Position numbers and translations under genes: made by a program
Notes under the pieces: model-generated
The model's input: only the letters and a program-made list of their open reading frames with translations
Databases searched by the model: none
What the model was told of the DNA's origin: nothing
Assembly: GCF_014395785.1 (NCBI RefSeq)
Contig: NZ_CP060713.1
Location: 214,501-278,500 of the forward strand
DNA length: 64,000 bases
Direction of reading: 5' to 3'
DNA from: Nocardioides mesophilus
GTDB lineage: Bacteria > Actinomycetota > Actinomycetes > Propionibacteriales > Nocardioidaceae
Part shown: piece after piece, positions 40,815-49,112 of the stretch
Layout of the letters: the number at the start of each line of letters is the position of its first letter
How positions within the stretch are numbered: the stretch's first letter is position 1

Positions 40815-42284
40815 TCACTTCGGCAGCTGGTCGACGTCGCCGAAGCCTGTCCTCTTCGCCCGGATGCCCCGGTTGGTGAACCAGGTCAGCGCCCACAGCA
40901 CCAGCCCGAGGGCGAGCAGGCCGCCGGCGATCTCGTACTGGAGGTAGTCCTCGGGGTCCCGCGCCCACGGCCCGACCAGGAACGCGCAGGCCACCGCCCC
41001 GATCAGCGGCACCGCGGTCGGGGCCCGGAAGCTCGGCGTCGCGGCCCGGTCGCGGCGCAGGACCAGACAGGCGACGTTGACCACCGAGAAGACCACGAGC
41101 AGCAGCAGCCCGGTGGTGCCGGCCAGCGCCTCCACGATCGAGCTCTCGGCCTGCAGCGTCACCACCGTGATCAGGCCGAGCGCGATCACGGTGGTGAACA
41201 CGATCCCCGACCACGGCGTACGGCGTCGGGGCAGCACCTTGCCGAGGGAGCGCGGCAGCACGTCCTGCCGGGCCATCCCGTAGATCATCCGACTCGCCAT
41301 CAGCATGTTGATCAGCGCCGTGTTGGCGACCGCGAAGACGGTCAGGAACGGAAACACGGTGTCGACCGGGAAACCGGGCACGCCGGTGCGGACGACCTCG
41401 ATCAGGATCCCAGTCTCCCCCTCGAAGCCCTGGATGTCCTCGAGCGGCAGCACCATCACCACCGAGACCGCGACCAGCATGTAGATCACCACCACGATGC
41501 CGAGGCCGGTGAACATGGTCCGCGGGAAGATCCGCTCCGGCTCCTTGGTCTCCTCGACCATGTTCACCGAGTCCTCGAAGCCGACCATCGAGAAGAACGC
41601 GATGGCAGTGGCAACCGTGACCGCGGCGAACATCCCCCGGTCGCCCGCGCTCTCGAAGGTGACCACCTGGCGGACGTCGACCCCTTGGGTCACCATCACG
41701 GAGAACCCGACGCCGATCACGATCGCCAGCGCGGTGATCTCCACGGCCGTGAGCACCACGTTGAACTTGACGCTCTCCCCCACCCCGCGCAGGTTGACCG
41801 CGGCCAGCACCAGCATGAACGCCAGCGCGACCAGCAGCACCGCGGTGGTGGAGGTGGGCACCCCACCGACGGTGGCGTCCAGGCCGGCCAGCAGGTTGGC
41901 CGCCAACAGGTTCGAGGACGTGGACGCGCTGGTGATCCCGGAGCAGACCACGGTGAACGCCACCAGGAAGGTCACCGGGTGCAGCCGGAACGCCTTGTGG
42001 GCGTAGAGCGCCGCCCCGGCCGCCTGCGGGTACTTCGTGACCAGCTCCAGGTAGGAGCAGGCGGTCAGGGTGGCCACCGTGAACGCGACCAGGAACGGCA
42101 ACCAGGCGACGCCGCCGACCTCGCCGGCGATGTTCCCGGTGACCGCGTAGACCCCCGCACCCAGGATGTCGCCGACGATGAACAGCAGCAGCAGCTTCGG
42201 CCCGAGCACCCGCTTCAGGCTCGGCTGGTCACCCGCGTCGGGCGGCGGCGCGCCGGGGACGTCGGCGGTCGAGTCGGTGCTCAC
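40815..42284 (-). CDS. APC-family amino acid permease
   Basis: A 489-residue protein with twelve or more membrane helices. LFIVGDILGAGVYAVTGNIAGEVGG and FFSMVGFEDSVNMVEETKEPERIFPR are the conserved first helix and the helix 6-7 region of amino acid/polyamine transporters. The substrate is unknown. The GTG start follows GAGGGGAGGG. High GC marks the return to core-like sequence after the polysaccharide cluster. Confidence 0.88.
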   Translation of the reverse strand: MSTDSTADVPGAPPPDAGDQPSLKRVLGPKLLLLFIVGDILGAGVYAVTGNIAGEVGGVAWLPFLVAFTVATLTACSYLELVTKYPQAAGAALYAHKAFRLHPVTFLVAFTVVCSGITSASTSSNLLAANLLAGLDATVGGVPTSTTAVLLVALAFMLVLAAVNLRGVGESVKFNVVLTAVEITALAIVIGVGFSVMVTQGVDVRQVVTFESAGDRGMFAAVTVATAIAFFSMVGFEDSVNMVEETKEPERIFPRTMFTGLGIVVVIYMLVAVSVVMVLPLEDIQGFEGETGILIEVVRTGVPGFPVDTVFPFLTVFAVANTALINMLMASRMIYGMARQDVLPRSLGKVLPRRRTPWSGIVFTTVIALGLITVVTLQAESSIVEALAGTTGLLLLVVFSVVNVACLVLRRDRAATPSFRAPTAVPLIGAVACAFLVGPWARDPEDYLQYEIAGGLLALGLVLWALTWFTNRGIRAKRTGFGDVDQLPK

Positions 42285-42396
42285 GGTGGCGCCCTCCCCT
42301 CGGCCCGCGGGCGCCTCCCGGCGTAGGCCCCGCCGCCACCTTCGTCGCGCCGGTCCCCCGCCGCAACCCCCGAGCCCGCGGCGTCGGGGCCGGGGC

Positions 42397-44523
42397 TCAG
42401 GGTCGGCGGTGGATCAGCATCGGGAGTACGGCGGCCGCACCGGCCCGCCGCAGCGCCGCCGCCGCCACCGTGATCGGCCACAGCGAGGAGGTGGCATCGA
42501 CCACCAGCAGCACCGAGGCGCCGGCCACCTCGGCGGGCGCGGAGCCGGGGGTGAACGCGTCGCGCCAGAAGGCCGCCTCATCGGCGGAGCTGAGCTCGCG
42601 CAGGTCCGGGAGCCGGTCGGGCACCGGCATCGAGGCCCGGCCCAGCTGGCCCACCGCGGCGATGTGATCGGCCACCGACGCGGTCAGCTGCCGCTGACCG
42701 GCCGCCGGCAGGTCCACGACCACCTCGGGTCGCCGCGACCACGAGCCCCGCCACCCGGACAGCAGCCGGACGGCGCCGTCACGGACCTCCTCCGGGGCCG
42801 GTGCGTCGGCGCCGAACATCGCCGCGACGCTCTCGCGCCACTCCGGGGCGTCGGCGTGGATCAGGGTGCGGCCGACCTCGTGGCCCTCCTCGGCGGGGAT
42901 CCGGCCGCGGGCCCCGAACGCGCCGCCGGGCCACATCTTGCGCGGCTCGAGCAGGTGCACCTGGCCGCGCAGCAGCCGGGTCACCGCCTGCACCGTCTCG
43001 GGCTCGGGCGCGCCGGACAGGTCCTCGGACAGCGCGCCGCGGCAGACCGAGCAGCGTCCGCAGGGCTCGGCGTGCGGGTCGTCGAGGGAGAGCTGCAGCA
43101 GCTGCATCAGGCAGCGCTCGCCGCGGGTGTAGGCGCGCATGATGTCGGCCTCGCGGCGGCGCACCGCGACCACGCCGTCGTAGTGCTCGGCGTCGTAGGA
43201 CCACGGCTTGCCGGTCGCGACCCAGCCGCCCTCGACCCGGTCGACCACCCCGTCCACGGCGAGCTGCTTGAGCATCAGCTCGACCCGCCCGCGGCGTACC
43301 CCGGACTGGGCCTCCACCGCGGCCACCGACACCGGCTCGCCCCCGGAGAGCACCGCGAGCACCCGCTCCACCTGCTCCGGCTTGGGGATCGTCGCGGTCG
43401 CGAAGTAGTCCCACACCCCGGCATCGGCGTCGGAGGGCAGCAGGACCGCGTGCGCGTGCTCGATCGCGCGCCCGGCGCGGCCGACCTGCTGGTAGTAGGA
43501 GACCGGCGACGGCGGCGCCCCGACGTGCACCACGAAGCCGAGGTCGGGCTTGTCGTAGCCCATCCCCAGCGCGGAGGTGGCGATCAGCGCCTTGAGCCGG
43601 TTGTCGCGCAGCGCGTCCTCGAGCTCCTCACGACGACCGGGCTCCAGCTGGCCGGTGTAGGCCGCGACCGGGACCGCGTCGCCGTGCACCTCGGCGACCG
43701 CGGCCGCGAGCCGCTCCGCGTCGGAGACGGTCAGGCAGTAGACGATGCCGGAGCCGGGCAGCCGCGGCAGGTGGTCCACCACCCAGGCATAGCGCTCCAG
43801 CGGCGAGAGCCGGTCCACCACGGACAGCTCGAGGCTCGCCCGGGCCAGCTGGCCGCGCAGCACCAGCGTCGCCTCCCCCTGGCCGCCGTCGTCGAGGTCG
43901 CGGCCGAGCTGGTGCGCGACGTCGTCGGTGACCCGGGCGTTGGCGGTGGCGGTGGTGGCCAGCACCGGGGTGTCCGGGTTGAGCCGCTGCAGCACGTCGG
44001 AGACCCGGCGATAGTCGGGCCGGAAGTCGTGGCCCCAGTCGGAGACCGCGTGCGCCTCGTCGATCACCACCAGGCCGAGCCGCCCGGCCAGCCCGTCGAG
44101 CACCCGCCGCCCGAACCCGGGGTTGGCCAGCCGCTCCGGGGAGACCAGCAGCACGTCGAGCTGGCCGCCGCGCAGGTCGGCCTCGATCGCGGACCAGGCG
44201 TCGATGTTGGAGGAATTCAGCGTCGCCGCCCGCAGCCCGGCCCGGCCGGCGGCGGCCACCTGGTCGCGCATCAGCGACAGCAGCGGCGAGACCACCAGCG
44301 TGGGTCCGGCGTTCTCGGCACGGCGGATCGCGGTGGCCGCCCAGTAGACCGCCGACTTGCCCCAGCCGGTGGCCTGCACGACCAGCACCCGGGCGCCAGG
44401 CTCGCAGAGCGCCGCGACCGCGGTGGCCTGGTCCTCGCGCAGCCGTGCGTCCGGACCGGCCATCGCGGTGATCACCCGGGTGGCGATCTCGTCGCGGGCC
44501 TCGGTCAGCGTGGTGGTGGTCAT
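42397..44523 (-). CDS. RecQ-like ATP-dependent DNA helicase
   Basis: A 708-residue superfamily 2 helicase. Walker A is seen as QATGWGKSAVYW, the DEAH box as LVVIDEAHAVSDWGHDFRPDY, motif III as LATTATAN, and motif VI as QQVGRAGRAIEHA. A Cys cluster (CLMQLLQ, CGRCSVCRG) is consistent with the RecQ zinc domain. The last about 150 residues look like a phosphoribosyltransferase-type fold (ASVLLVVDATSSLWP), as found in actinobacterial relatives. It unwinds DNA during recombination and repair. A TACGGT box ends 6 nt before the ATG. Confidence 0.88.
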   Translation of the reverse strand: MTTTTLTEARDEIATRVITAMAGPDARLREDQATAVAALCEPGARVLVVQATGWGKSAVYWAATAIRRAENAGPTLVVSPLLSLMRDQVAAAGRAGLRAATLNSSNIDAWSAIEADLRGGQLDVLLVSPERLANPGFGRRVLDGLAGRLGLVVIDEAHAVSDWGHDFRPDYRRVSDVLQRLNPDTPVLATTATANARVTDDVAHQLGRDLDDGGQGEATLVLRGQLARASLELSVVDRLSPLERYAWVVDHLPRLPGSGIVYCLTVSDAERLAAAVAEVHGDAVPVAAYTGQLEPGRREELEDALRDNRLKALIATSALGMGYDKPDLGFVVHVGAPPSPVSYYQQVGRAGRAIEHAHAVLLPSDADAGVWDYFATATIPKPEQVERVLAVLSGGEPVSVAAVEAQSGVRRGRVELMLKQLAVDGVVDRVEGGWVATGKPWSYDAEHYDGVVAVRRREADIMRAYTRGERCLMQLLQLSLDDPHAEPCGRCSVCRGALSEDLSGAPEPETVQAVTRLLRGQVHLLEPRKMWPGGAFGARGRIPAEEGHEVGRTLIHADAPEWRESVAAMFGADAPAPEEVRDGAVRLLSGWRGSWSRRPEVVVDLPAAGQRQLTASVADHIAAVGQLGRASMPVPDRLPDLRELSSADEAAFWRDAFTPGSAPAEVAGASVLLVVDATSSLWPITVAAAALRRAGAAAVLPMLIHRRP

Positions 44524-44586
44524 TCGGCCACCGTAGGCCGCGCCACCGTCAGGAACGGTGGCCGGGGGCTCGCCGGATGAGGTGGT

Positions 44587-45039
44587 TCAGTCCGCAGGCA
44601 GGTGCGCGCGCAGCGCCGGGACGCCGTACTCACGCAGAGCGTCGATCACCTCGTCGGCCAGCGCGTCGCTGTCGGTGTCGTCGAGCACGTGCCACCAGTG
44701 GTCGTGCGGCTCGGGCATCACGAACCCGATCCGCTGTCCCCAGACGGGCGGCGGGTACATCGCACCGACGATGGGTTTCTCCCCGTAGTAGGGCTTCGTC
44801 TGCGCCAGCGCGGCCCAGTCGGCGTGGGAGCAGGCCAGCAAGTTGATCGTGAACATAACGTCGTGGCGGGTGCCGAAGCGCGCCTTCTGGAAGCCGAGCA
44901 GGGCGAAGTGGCCGGGGACGGGCAGGTGGTAGTTCTGCCCGGACCCCTTGAAGCCCATCGCCCGGAGCTCCGGGGCCACCCGCTGCTTCAGAATCGCGGC
45001 GACCTTGTCCTTCGCGGTCGACGCCTCCCCCGTCGTCAT
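44587..45039 (-). CDS. DUF4304 family protein
   Basis: A 150-residue protein. LRAMGFKGSGQNYHLPVPGHFALLGFQKARFG and FTINLLACS fit DUF4304, which occurs in many bacteria with unknown function. A TAGGTT box at 45047-45052 (complement strand) ends 7 nt before the ATG. The box overlaps the stop codon of the pfkA remnant behind it. Confidence 0.75.
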   Translation of the reverse strand: MTTGEASTAKDKVAAILKQRVAPELRAMGFKGSGQNYHLPVPGHFALLGFQKARFGTRHDVMFTINLLACSHADWAALAQTKPYYGEKPIVGAMYPPPVWGQRIGFVMPEPHDHWWHVLDDTDSDALADEVIDALREYGVPALRAHLPAD

Positions 45040-45049
45040 GCGACCGAAC

Positions 45050-45133
45050 CTAGCCGAAGAAGACCTCGGCCTCGGCGTATTCCTCGGGCGAGACCAGCTT
45101 GAGCACCCCGGTGCCCTCGATCAGCGGCACCCG
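45050..45133 (-). pseudogene. 3' remnant of a second phosphofructokinase gene
   Basis: The minus strand encodes RVPLIEGTGVLKLV then SPEEYAEAEVFFG and TAG. The intact pfkA ends RVPLIEGTGELKLV then QPEQYAEAEVFFG, so 24 of 27 residues agree and even the stop position is conserved. Homology stops abruptly upstream at about 45134. It looks like the last 28 codons of a divergent paralogue whose body was deleted. Confidence 0.85.
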
Positions 45134-45317
45134 CCCGGCTCACCTCGCACGCCCGGCTCCCGAGGTCGTCGGCTCCCGATAGGACCGTGCGAAGACGCGT
45201 CACGCAAATTGCCGGGGGGACGTGAGGCGCGCATCACAGTAAAGAGCCCAGCGAACGGCCCGCCGGGGGTGAGTTCAGTTCCTACCCTGTCGCCGACACT
45301 CGACGACAGGGGGCATC

Positions 45318-45593
45318 GTGACCGATCCGCAGCAGCTTCCGGCAGGGCCGCAGTACAGCTCGGACGGCCAGTGGTGGTGGGACGGTCAGCAGTGGCTCCC
45401 GGCGAACCTCGCGGCGGCACCTCAGCCGCAGCATGCGCCGGGCAACCGGCGACTGCTCATCGTCCTCGCGCTGGTCGTGGTGGGAGTGGTCCTGCTCGGA
45501 TTCCTCGCGGTCCTGGGGACCCTCTCGATCGGGTCGCAGCACGACACCGACGAGGTCGACAACTACTGCCAGGTCTTCCCCGAGGACTGCTGA
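45318..45593 (+). CDS. small membrane protein with a WW-rich N-terminal motif
   Basis: A 91-residue protein. The N-terminal cytoplasmic part has SSDGQWWWDGQQWLP, a DUF2510-like Trp motif that often precedes a membrane anchor. One transmembrane helix (RLLIVLALVVVGVVLLGFLAVL) leads to a short outer tail with two Cys (NYCQVFPEDC) that could form a disulfide. Function unknown. It lies between the pfkA remnant and the intact pfkA. Confidence 0.65.
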   Translation: MTDPQQLPAGPQYSSDGQWWWDGQQWLPANLAAAPQPQHAPGNRRLLIVLALVVVGVVLLGFLAVLGTLSIGSQHDTDEVDNYCQVFPEDC

Positions 45594-45603
45594 CCGGCGA
45601 GGT

Positions 45604-45630
45604 CGGCGCCGGCAGTCGCGGCCGGCGCCG
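45604..45630. terminator. bidirectional hairpin between the small membrane protein and pfkA
   Basis: CGGCGCCGG, a 9-nt loop, CCGGCGCCG: a perfect 9-bp stem between two convergent genes. Confidence 0.65.
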
Positions 45631-45642
45631 TCCGCAGGGCGA

Positions 45643-46671
45643 TCAGCCGAAGAACACCTCGGCCTCGGCGTACTGCTCGGGCTGGACCAGCTTGAGCTCG
45701 CCGGTGCCCTCGATCAACGGCACCCGGACGATGTCGGTGCCGCGCAGCGCGACCATCGTGCCGTAGTCCTTCTCGTGCACCGCAGTGATCGCCTGCAGCC
45801 CGAACCGGGTGGCCAGCCACCGGTCGAACGCGGTCGGGGTGCCGCCGCGCTGGACGTGGCCCAGGACGACCGCCCGGGCCTCCTTGCCGGTCCGGTCTTC
45901 GATCTCCTTGGCCAGCCGGTCGCCGATGCCGCCGAGCCGGACGTGCCCGAACGCGTCAAGCTCGCCGCTCTGCACGGTCATGTCGCCGCCCTCCATCGGG
46001 ACGGCGCCCTCGGAGACGACCAGGATCGGGGAGTAGTTGGTCTGGAACCGGTGCTCGACGTACTCGCAGACCTTGGTGATGTCGAAGGGCATCTCCGGGA
46101 TCAGCACCACGTTGGCGCCGCCGGCGAGGCCGGCGTGCAGCGCGATCCAGCCGGCGTGCCGGCCCATCACCTCGACGACGAGCACCCGGTGGTGGGACTC
46201 GGCGGTGGTGTGCAGCCGGTCGATCGCCTCCATGGCGATGTTCACCGCGGTGTCGAAGCCGAAGGTGAAGTCGGTGCCGGAGAGGTCGTTGTCGATCGTC
46301 TTCGGGACGCCGACCACGTTCACGCCGAGGTCGGAGAGCTTGGTGGCGACGCCGAGGGTGTCCTCGCCGCCGATCGCGATCAGCGCGTCGACGCCGTTGG
46401 AGGCGAGGTTCTCCTTGATCCGCTCCACCCCGCCCTCGATCTTGAACGGGTTGGTGCGCGAGGACTTCAAGATGGTGCCGCCGCGCGGCAGGATCCCGCG
46501 CACGTCGTCGACGCCGAGCGGGACCGTGACGTTCTCCAGCGGGCCGCGCCAGCCGTCGCGGAAGCCGACGAACTCGTAGCCGTAGGTGGAGACCCCCTTG
46601 CGCACCACCGCGCGGATCACAGCGTTCAGACCGGGACAGTCCCCGCCTCCGGTCAGCACTCCAACGCGCAT
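45643..46671 (-). CDS. pfkA: 6-phosphofructokinase, predicted pyrophosphate-type
   Basis: A 342-residue phosphofructokinase that phosphorylates fructose 6-phosphate. GVLTGGGDCPGLNAVIR binds the phosphate donor, TIDNDL carries the catalytic Asp, and MGRHAGW and HVQRGGTPTAFDR bind substrate. Two donor-selecting positions read D104 (in GGEDT) and K124 (in PKTIDND). Established work associates Gly104 with ATP and Asp104 plus Lys124 with pyrophosphate, as in Amycolatopsis. I therefore predict pyrophosphate use. An AGGAGG site lies 6 nt before the ATG. A remnant of a second copy lies 500 bp away. Confidence 0.9.
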   Translation of the reverse strand: MRVGVLTGGGDCPGLNAVIRAVVRKGVSTYGYEFVGFRDGWRGPLENVTVPLGVDDVRGILPRGGTILKSSRTNPFKIEGGVERIKENLASNGVDALIAIGGEDTLGVATKLSDLGVNVVGVPKTIDNDLSGTDFTFGFDTAVNIAMEAIDRLHTTAESHHRVLVVEVMGRHAGWIALHAGLAGGANVVLIPEMPFDITKVCEYVEHRFQTNYSPILVVSEGAVPMEGGDMTVQSGELDAFGHVRLGGIGDRLAKEIEDRTGKEARAVVLGHVQRGGTPTAFDRWLATRFGLQAITAVHEKDYGTMVALRGTDIVRVPLIEGTGELKLVQPEQYAEAEVFFG

Positions 46672-46782
46672 GTCGTCCTCCTGTGTCGTTGCTCGCGGGC
46701 TTCAAGCAATCCGTCGTGCATGACCCTAGCGATGCGGTTTTGATCGATCCAGGCAGCCGTCGGGTCGTCTCGCGATGCGAGG

Positions 46783-47520
46783 ATGCCTGCCATGCCGTTC
46801 CTCGAGGTGCACGTCGCCGTGACCGACTCCACCTGCGAGGTCAGCGCCGGCCTGCTCGACGGCGACGGTCCCCGGTCGCCGGTACGCCGACCGGTCCCGG
46901 TGACCGCGCCCCGGCCCGGCTGGCAGGAGCTCGCCCCCGAGGACCTGTGGCGGGCCACGACGGAGGCGGTGCGCGAGCTGCTCGACCGGCCCGGCGTCGA
47001 CGCCGCCGAGGTGGAGGGCCTGGTGCTCACCGGGCCGCCGGAGACGCTGGTGGTCTGGGACCAGGAGACGCTCGGCTCCCCGCGCCCGGTGATCGGCCCC
47101 GCGGACCGCCGTACGGCGGAGCTCTGCACGTGGATGCGCTCGTCGGGATCCGAGAAGCTGGTCGGCACCCGCACCGGACGCGGCCTGGACCCGACCGGCA
47201 CCGGCCCGCGGCTGGCCTGGGTGCGCGCCCACGAGCCGAACACCTGGGCGCTCGTCGAGGACGGGAGGTACGTCGTCGGACCGGTCACGTCCTACCTGGT
47301 CGCCCGGATGACCCGCGGGGTGTGGCACCTGGTGGACACGGCGAGCGCCGCGGCGACGCTGCTGCTCGACACCACCGCCGGGACGTGGGACCCCGAGCTG
47401 TGCGCCCTGTTCGGCGTCCCGGCCGCCGCGCTGCCGCAGCTGGTGGAGCCGGGCAGGACACCGGCGGTCACCGATCCCAGCACCGTGGGTGGCCTGGCGG
47501 TCCCGATCGGGCTGCGCTAG
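46783..47520 (+). CDS. standalone FGGY-kinase N-terminal-like domain
   Basis: A 245-residue protein that resembles only the first half of FGGY sugar kinases: PGWQELAPEDLWRATTEAVRELL, EVEGLVLTGPPETLVVWD, a RRTAELCTWM segment, GPRLAWVRAHEPN and DGRYVVGPVTSYLVARMTR. The phosphate motif near the N-terminus (DxGTxxxR in kinases) is degraded to VTDSTCEVSAG, and the ATP-binding C-terminal half is absent. It is unlikely to be an active kinase; a sugar-binding or regulatory role is conceivable. No frameshift continuation exists downstream, where a convergent gene begins. Confidence 0.55.
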   Translation: MPAMPFLEVHVAVTDSTCEVSAGLLDGDGPRSPVRRPVPVTAPRPGWQELAPEDLWRATTEAVRELLDRPGVDAAEVEGLVLTGPPETLVVWDQETLGSPRPVIGPADRRTAELCTWMRSSGSEKLVGTRTGRGLDPTGTGPRLAWVRAHEPNTWALVEDGRYVVGPVTSYLVARMTRGVWHLVDTASAAATLLLDTTAGTWDPELCALFGVPAAALPQLVEPGRTPAVTDPSTVGGLAVPIGLR

Positions 47521-48497
47521 TCGCCCCCGAGCTCCTCGACCCGGGCCCGCGCGTCGGCCAGCTCCGCCTCGGCCGCGGCCACTCCCCCGGCCGCCTCCTC
47601 GCGCGCCTCGGCCGCGTCCTCGGCCTTGGCGTCCAGCCGCTCGAGCCGGTCCTCGAGCTCGTCGATGCGGCGCCGCAGCTCGTCGAGCTCACCGTTGACC
47701 TGGAGGGTCCGCGCCTGCAGGTCGGAGACCTTCCGCTCCCGGGAGGCGAGCTCCTCCTGCGCCTCGGCCAGCGTCTCCTCGGCCTCCCGCACCGCGCGCA
47801 GTGCGGCCTCGCGAGCCCGCCGGCGCTCCTCGCGGCGCCGCTCCTCCGGGTCCGGCTCCGGCACCGACCGCAACCGTCCGGTCCCACCCGAGCCGGTGCC
47901 CGCCCCCGCGGCCTTCCCGGCACCGCCACCCCGGCCCGCTCCCCCGCCCGACCGCTTCGCCGCCGGCGCGAGCGTCGGCCCGCGCCCGCCGAGCGCGGTG
48001 TGGTCGGCGACCGCAGTGGCTGCCTTGATCGTGCCGACCCCGGTCGCGGACAGCGGCTCGACCAGCAGCCCGGTGCGCACCGCGGCCGCGGCGTCGGTGT
48101 CGATCATCGCGGCGTGCAGGATCTCCTCGACCTGCCGCATCACCGACTCGCTGACCTTCTGCCCGAGCTCGAGCGCCACCCCGCGGCCCTTGCCGGCGAC
48201 CGCGGCGATCAGCCGGCGCCGCTGCTTGTTCAGCTCCCGCAGCGCGTCCCCGTCCAGGTCCGCCTGCGCCTGCCGCAGCGACTCCCCCAGATCGAGCACC
48301 TGGGTCATCTCCGCGGCGTCGTGGCGCACCAGCATGTTCACCACCCAGGCCGCGGCGGCCGGCTTGCGGAGCGCCTTGACCCGCTCGGAGAGCTCCCGGT
48401 CCTCGGCCTTCAGCTGCTTGGCGAGCTCGTTGCGGGCCGGCGTGAACTCCGTCGGCGTCAGCGCGAACAGCTCGTCGGCGGCCTGCTGGAGGTCCAT
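47517..48497 (-). CDS. coiled-coil protein of unknown function
   Basis: A 326-residue protein. Residues about 1-165 are helical with a hydrophobic core (RKPAAAAWVVNMLVRHDAAEMTQVL, GLLVEPLSATGVGTIKAAT). A Gly-rich linker (about 180-205) leads to a long charged coiled coil (ERRREERRRAREAALRA to DELRRRIDELEDRLERLDA). Similar proteins are common in actinobacteria but have no assigned role that I know. The start has a GGAAGGAG site; the gene begins 6 bp after the phosphoesterase stop, so the two are probably co-transcribed. Confidence 0.7.
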   Translation of the reverse strand: MDLQQAADELFALTPTEFTPARNELAKQLKAEDRELSERVKALRKPAAAAWVVNMLVRHDAAEMTQVLDLGESLRQAQADLDGDALRELNKQRRRLIAAVAGKGRGVALELGQKVSESVMRQVEEILHAAMIDTDAAAAVRTGLLVEPLSATGVGTIKAATAVADHTALGGRGPTLAPAAKRSGGGAGRGGGAGKAAGAGTGSGGTGRLRSVPEPDPEERRREERRRAREAALRAVREAEETLAEAQEELASRERKVSDLQARTLQVNGELDELRRRIDELEDRLERLDAKAEDAAEAREEAAGGVAAAEAELADARARVEELGGD

Positions 48498-48502
48498 CGC
48501 GC

Positions 48503-49030
48503 TCACTCCTTCCGGCGCGGCGCGCGCGGTGGCAGCCGGTGCAGCTCGACGTCGCTGATCCGGCCGTCGCCGACCCGGCAGGTCAGGTAGGTGCAGTACG
48601 GCTGCCGGCGCCGGTCGGTCGGCGAGCCCGGGTTCAGCAACCGCAGCCCGGTGGCCGCGGTGGTGTCCCAGGGGATGTGGCTGTGCCCGAAGACCAGCAC
48701 GTCGGCATCGGCGTACGTCGTCGCGCAGCGCGCCTCGCGGCCCGCAGCCGGGCCGGTCTCGTGGACCACGGCGAACCGGACCCCGCCGAGGGTCGCGGTC
48801 GCCACCTCCGGCAGCCGCTCGCGCAGCGCGCCGTGGTCGTTGTTGCCGTAGACGCCGACCAGCCGCCGCGACCGCGCCTCGAGCTCGTCGAGCAGCGCGA
48901 CGTCGACCCAGTCCCCGGCATGCATCACGACGTCCGCGGCGTCGACCTCGTCCCACACCTGGTCCGGCAGCCGGCGGGCGCGCTTGGGCACGTGCGTGTC
49001 CGCGATCAGGAGGAGCCGCTGGTCTGCCAC
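48503..49030 (-). CDS. metallophosphoesterase, YfcE/MJ0936 type
   Basis: A 175-residue calcineurin-like phosphoesterase. The metal motifs are LLIADTHVPKRA, VVMHAGDWVD, GVYGNNDHGALR, FAVVHE and VLVFGHSHIPW. It hydrolyses phosphodiesters, substrate unknown. A TAGGGT box ends 7 nt before the GTG at 49030, which I prefer over an upstream frame opening at 49051. It is divergent from the histidine kinase gene. Confidence 0.85.
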   Translation of the reverse strand: MADQRLLLIADTHVPKRARRLPDQVWDEVDAADVVMHAGDWVDVALLDELEARSRRLVGVYGNNDHGALRERLPEVATATLGGVRFAVVHETGPAAGREARCATTYADADVLVFGHSHIPWDTTAATGLRLLNPGSPTDRRRQPYCTYLTCRVGDGRISDVELHRLPPRAPRRKE

Positions 49031-49112
49031 GGTTCCGACCCTACTGAGCACGGTCCGGGTTTCTTGCCGCTATTCGGCACCGGCGTCCGAAAATCCGATT
49101 TACCCTTCAAGG

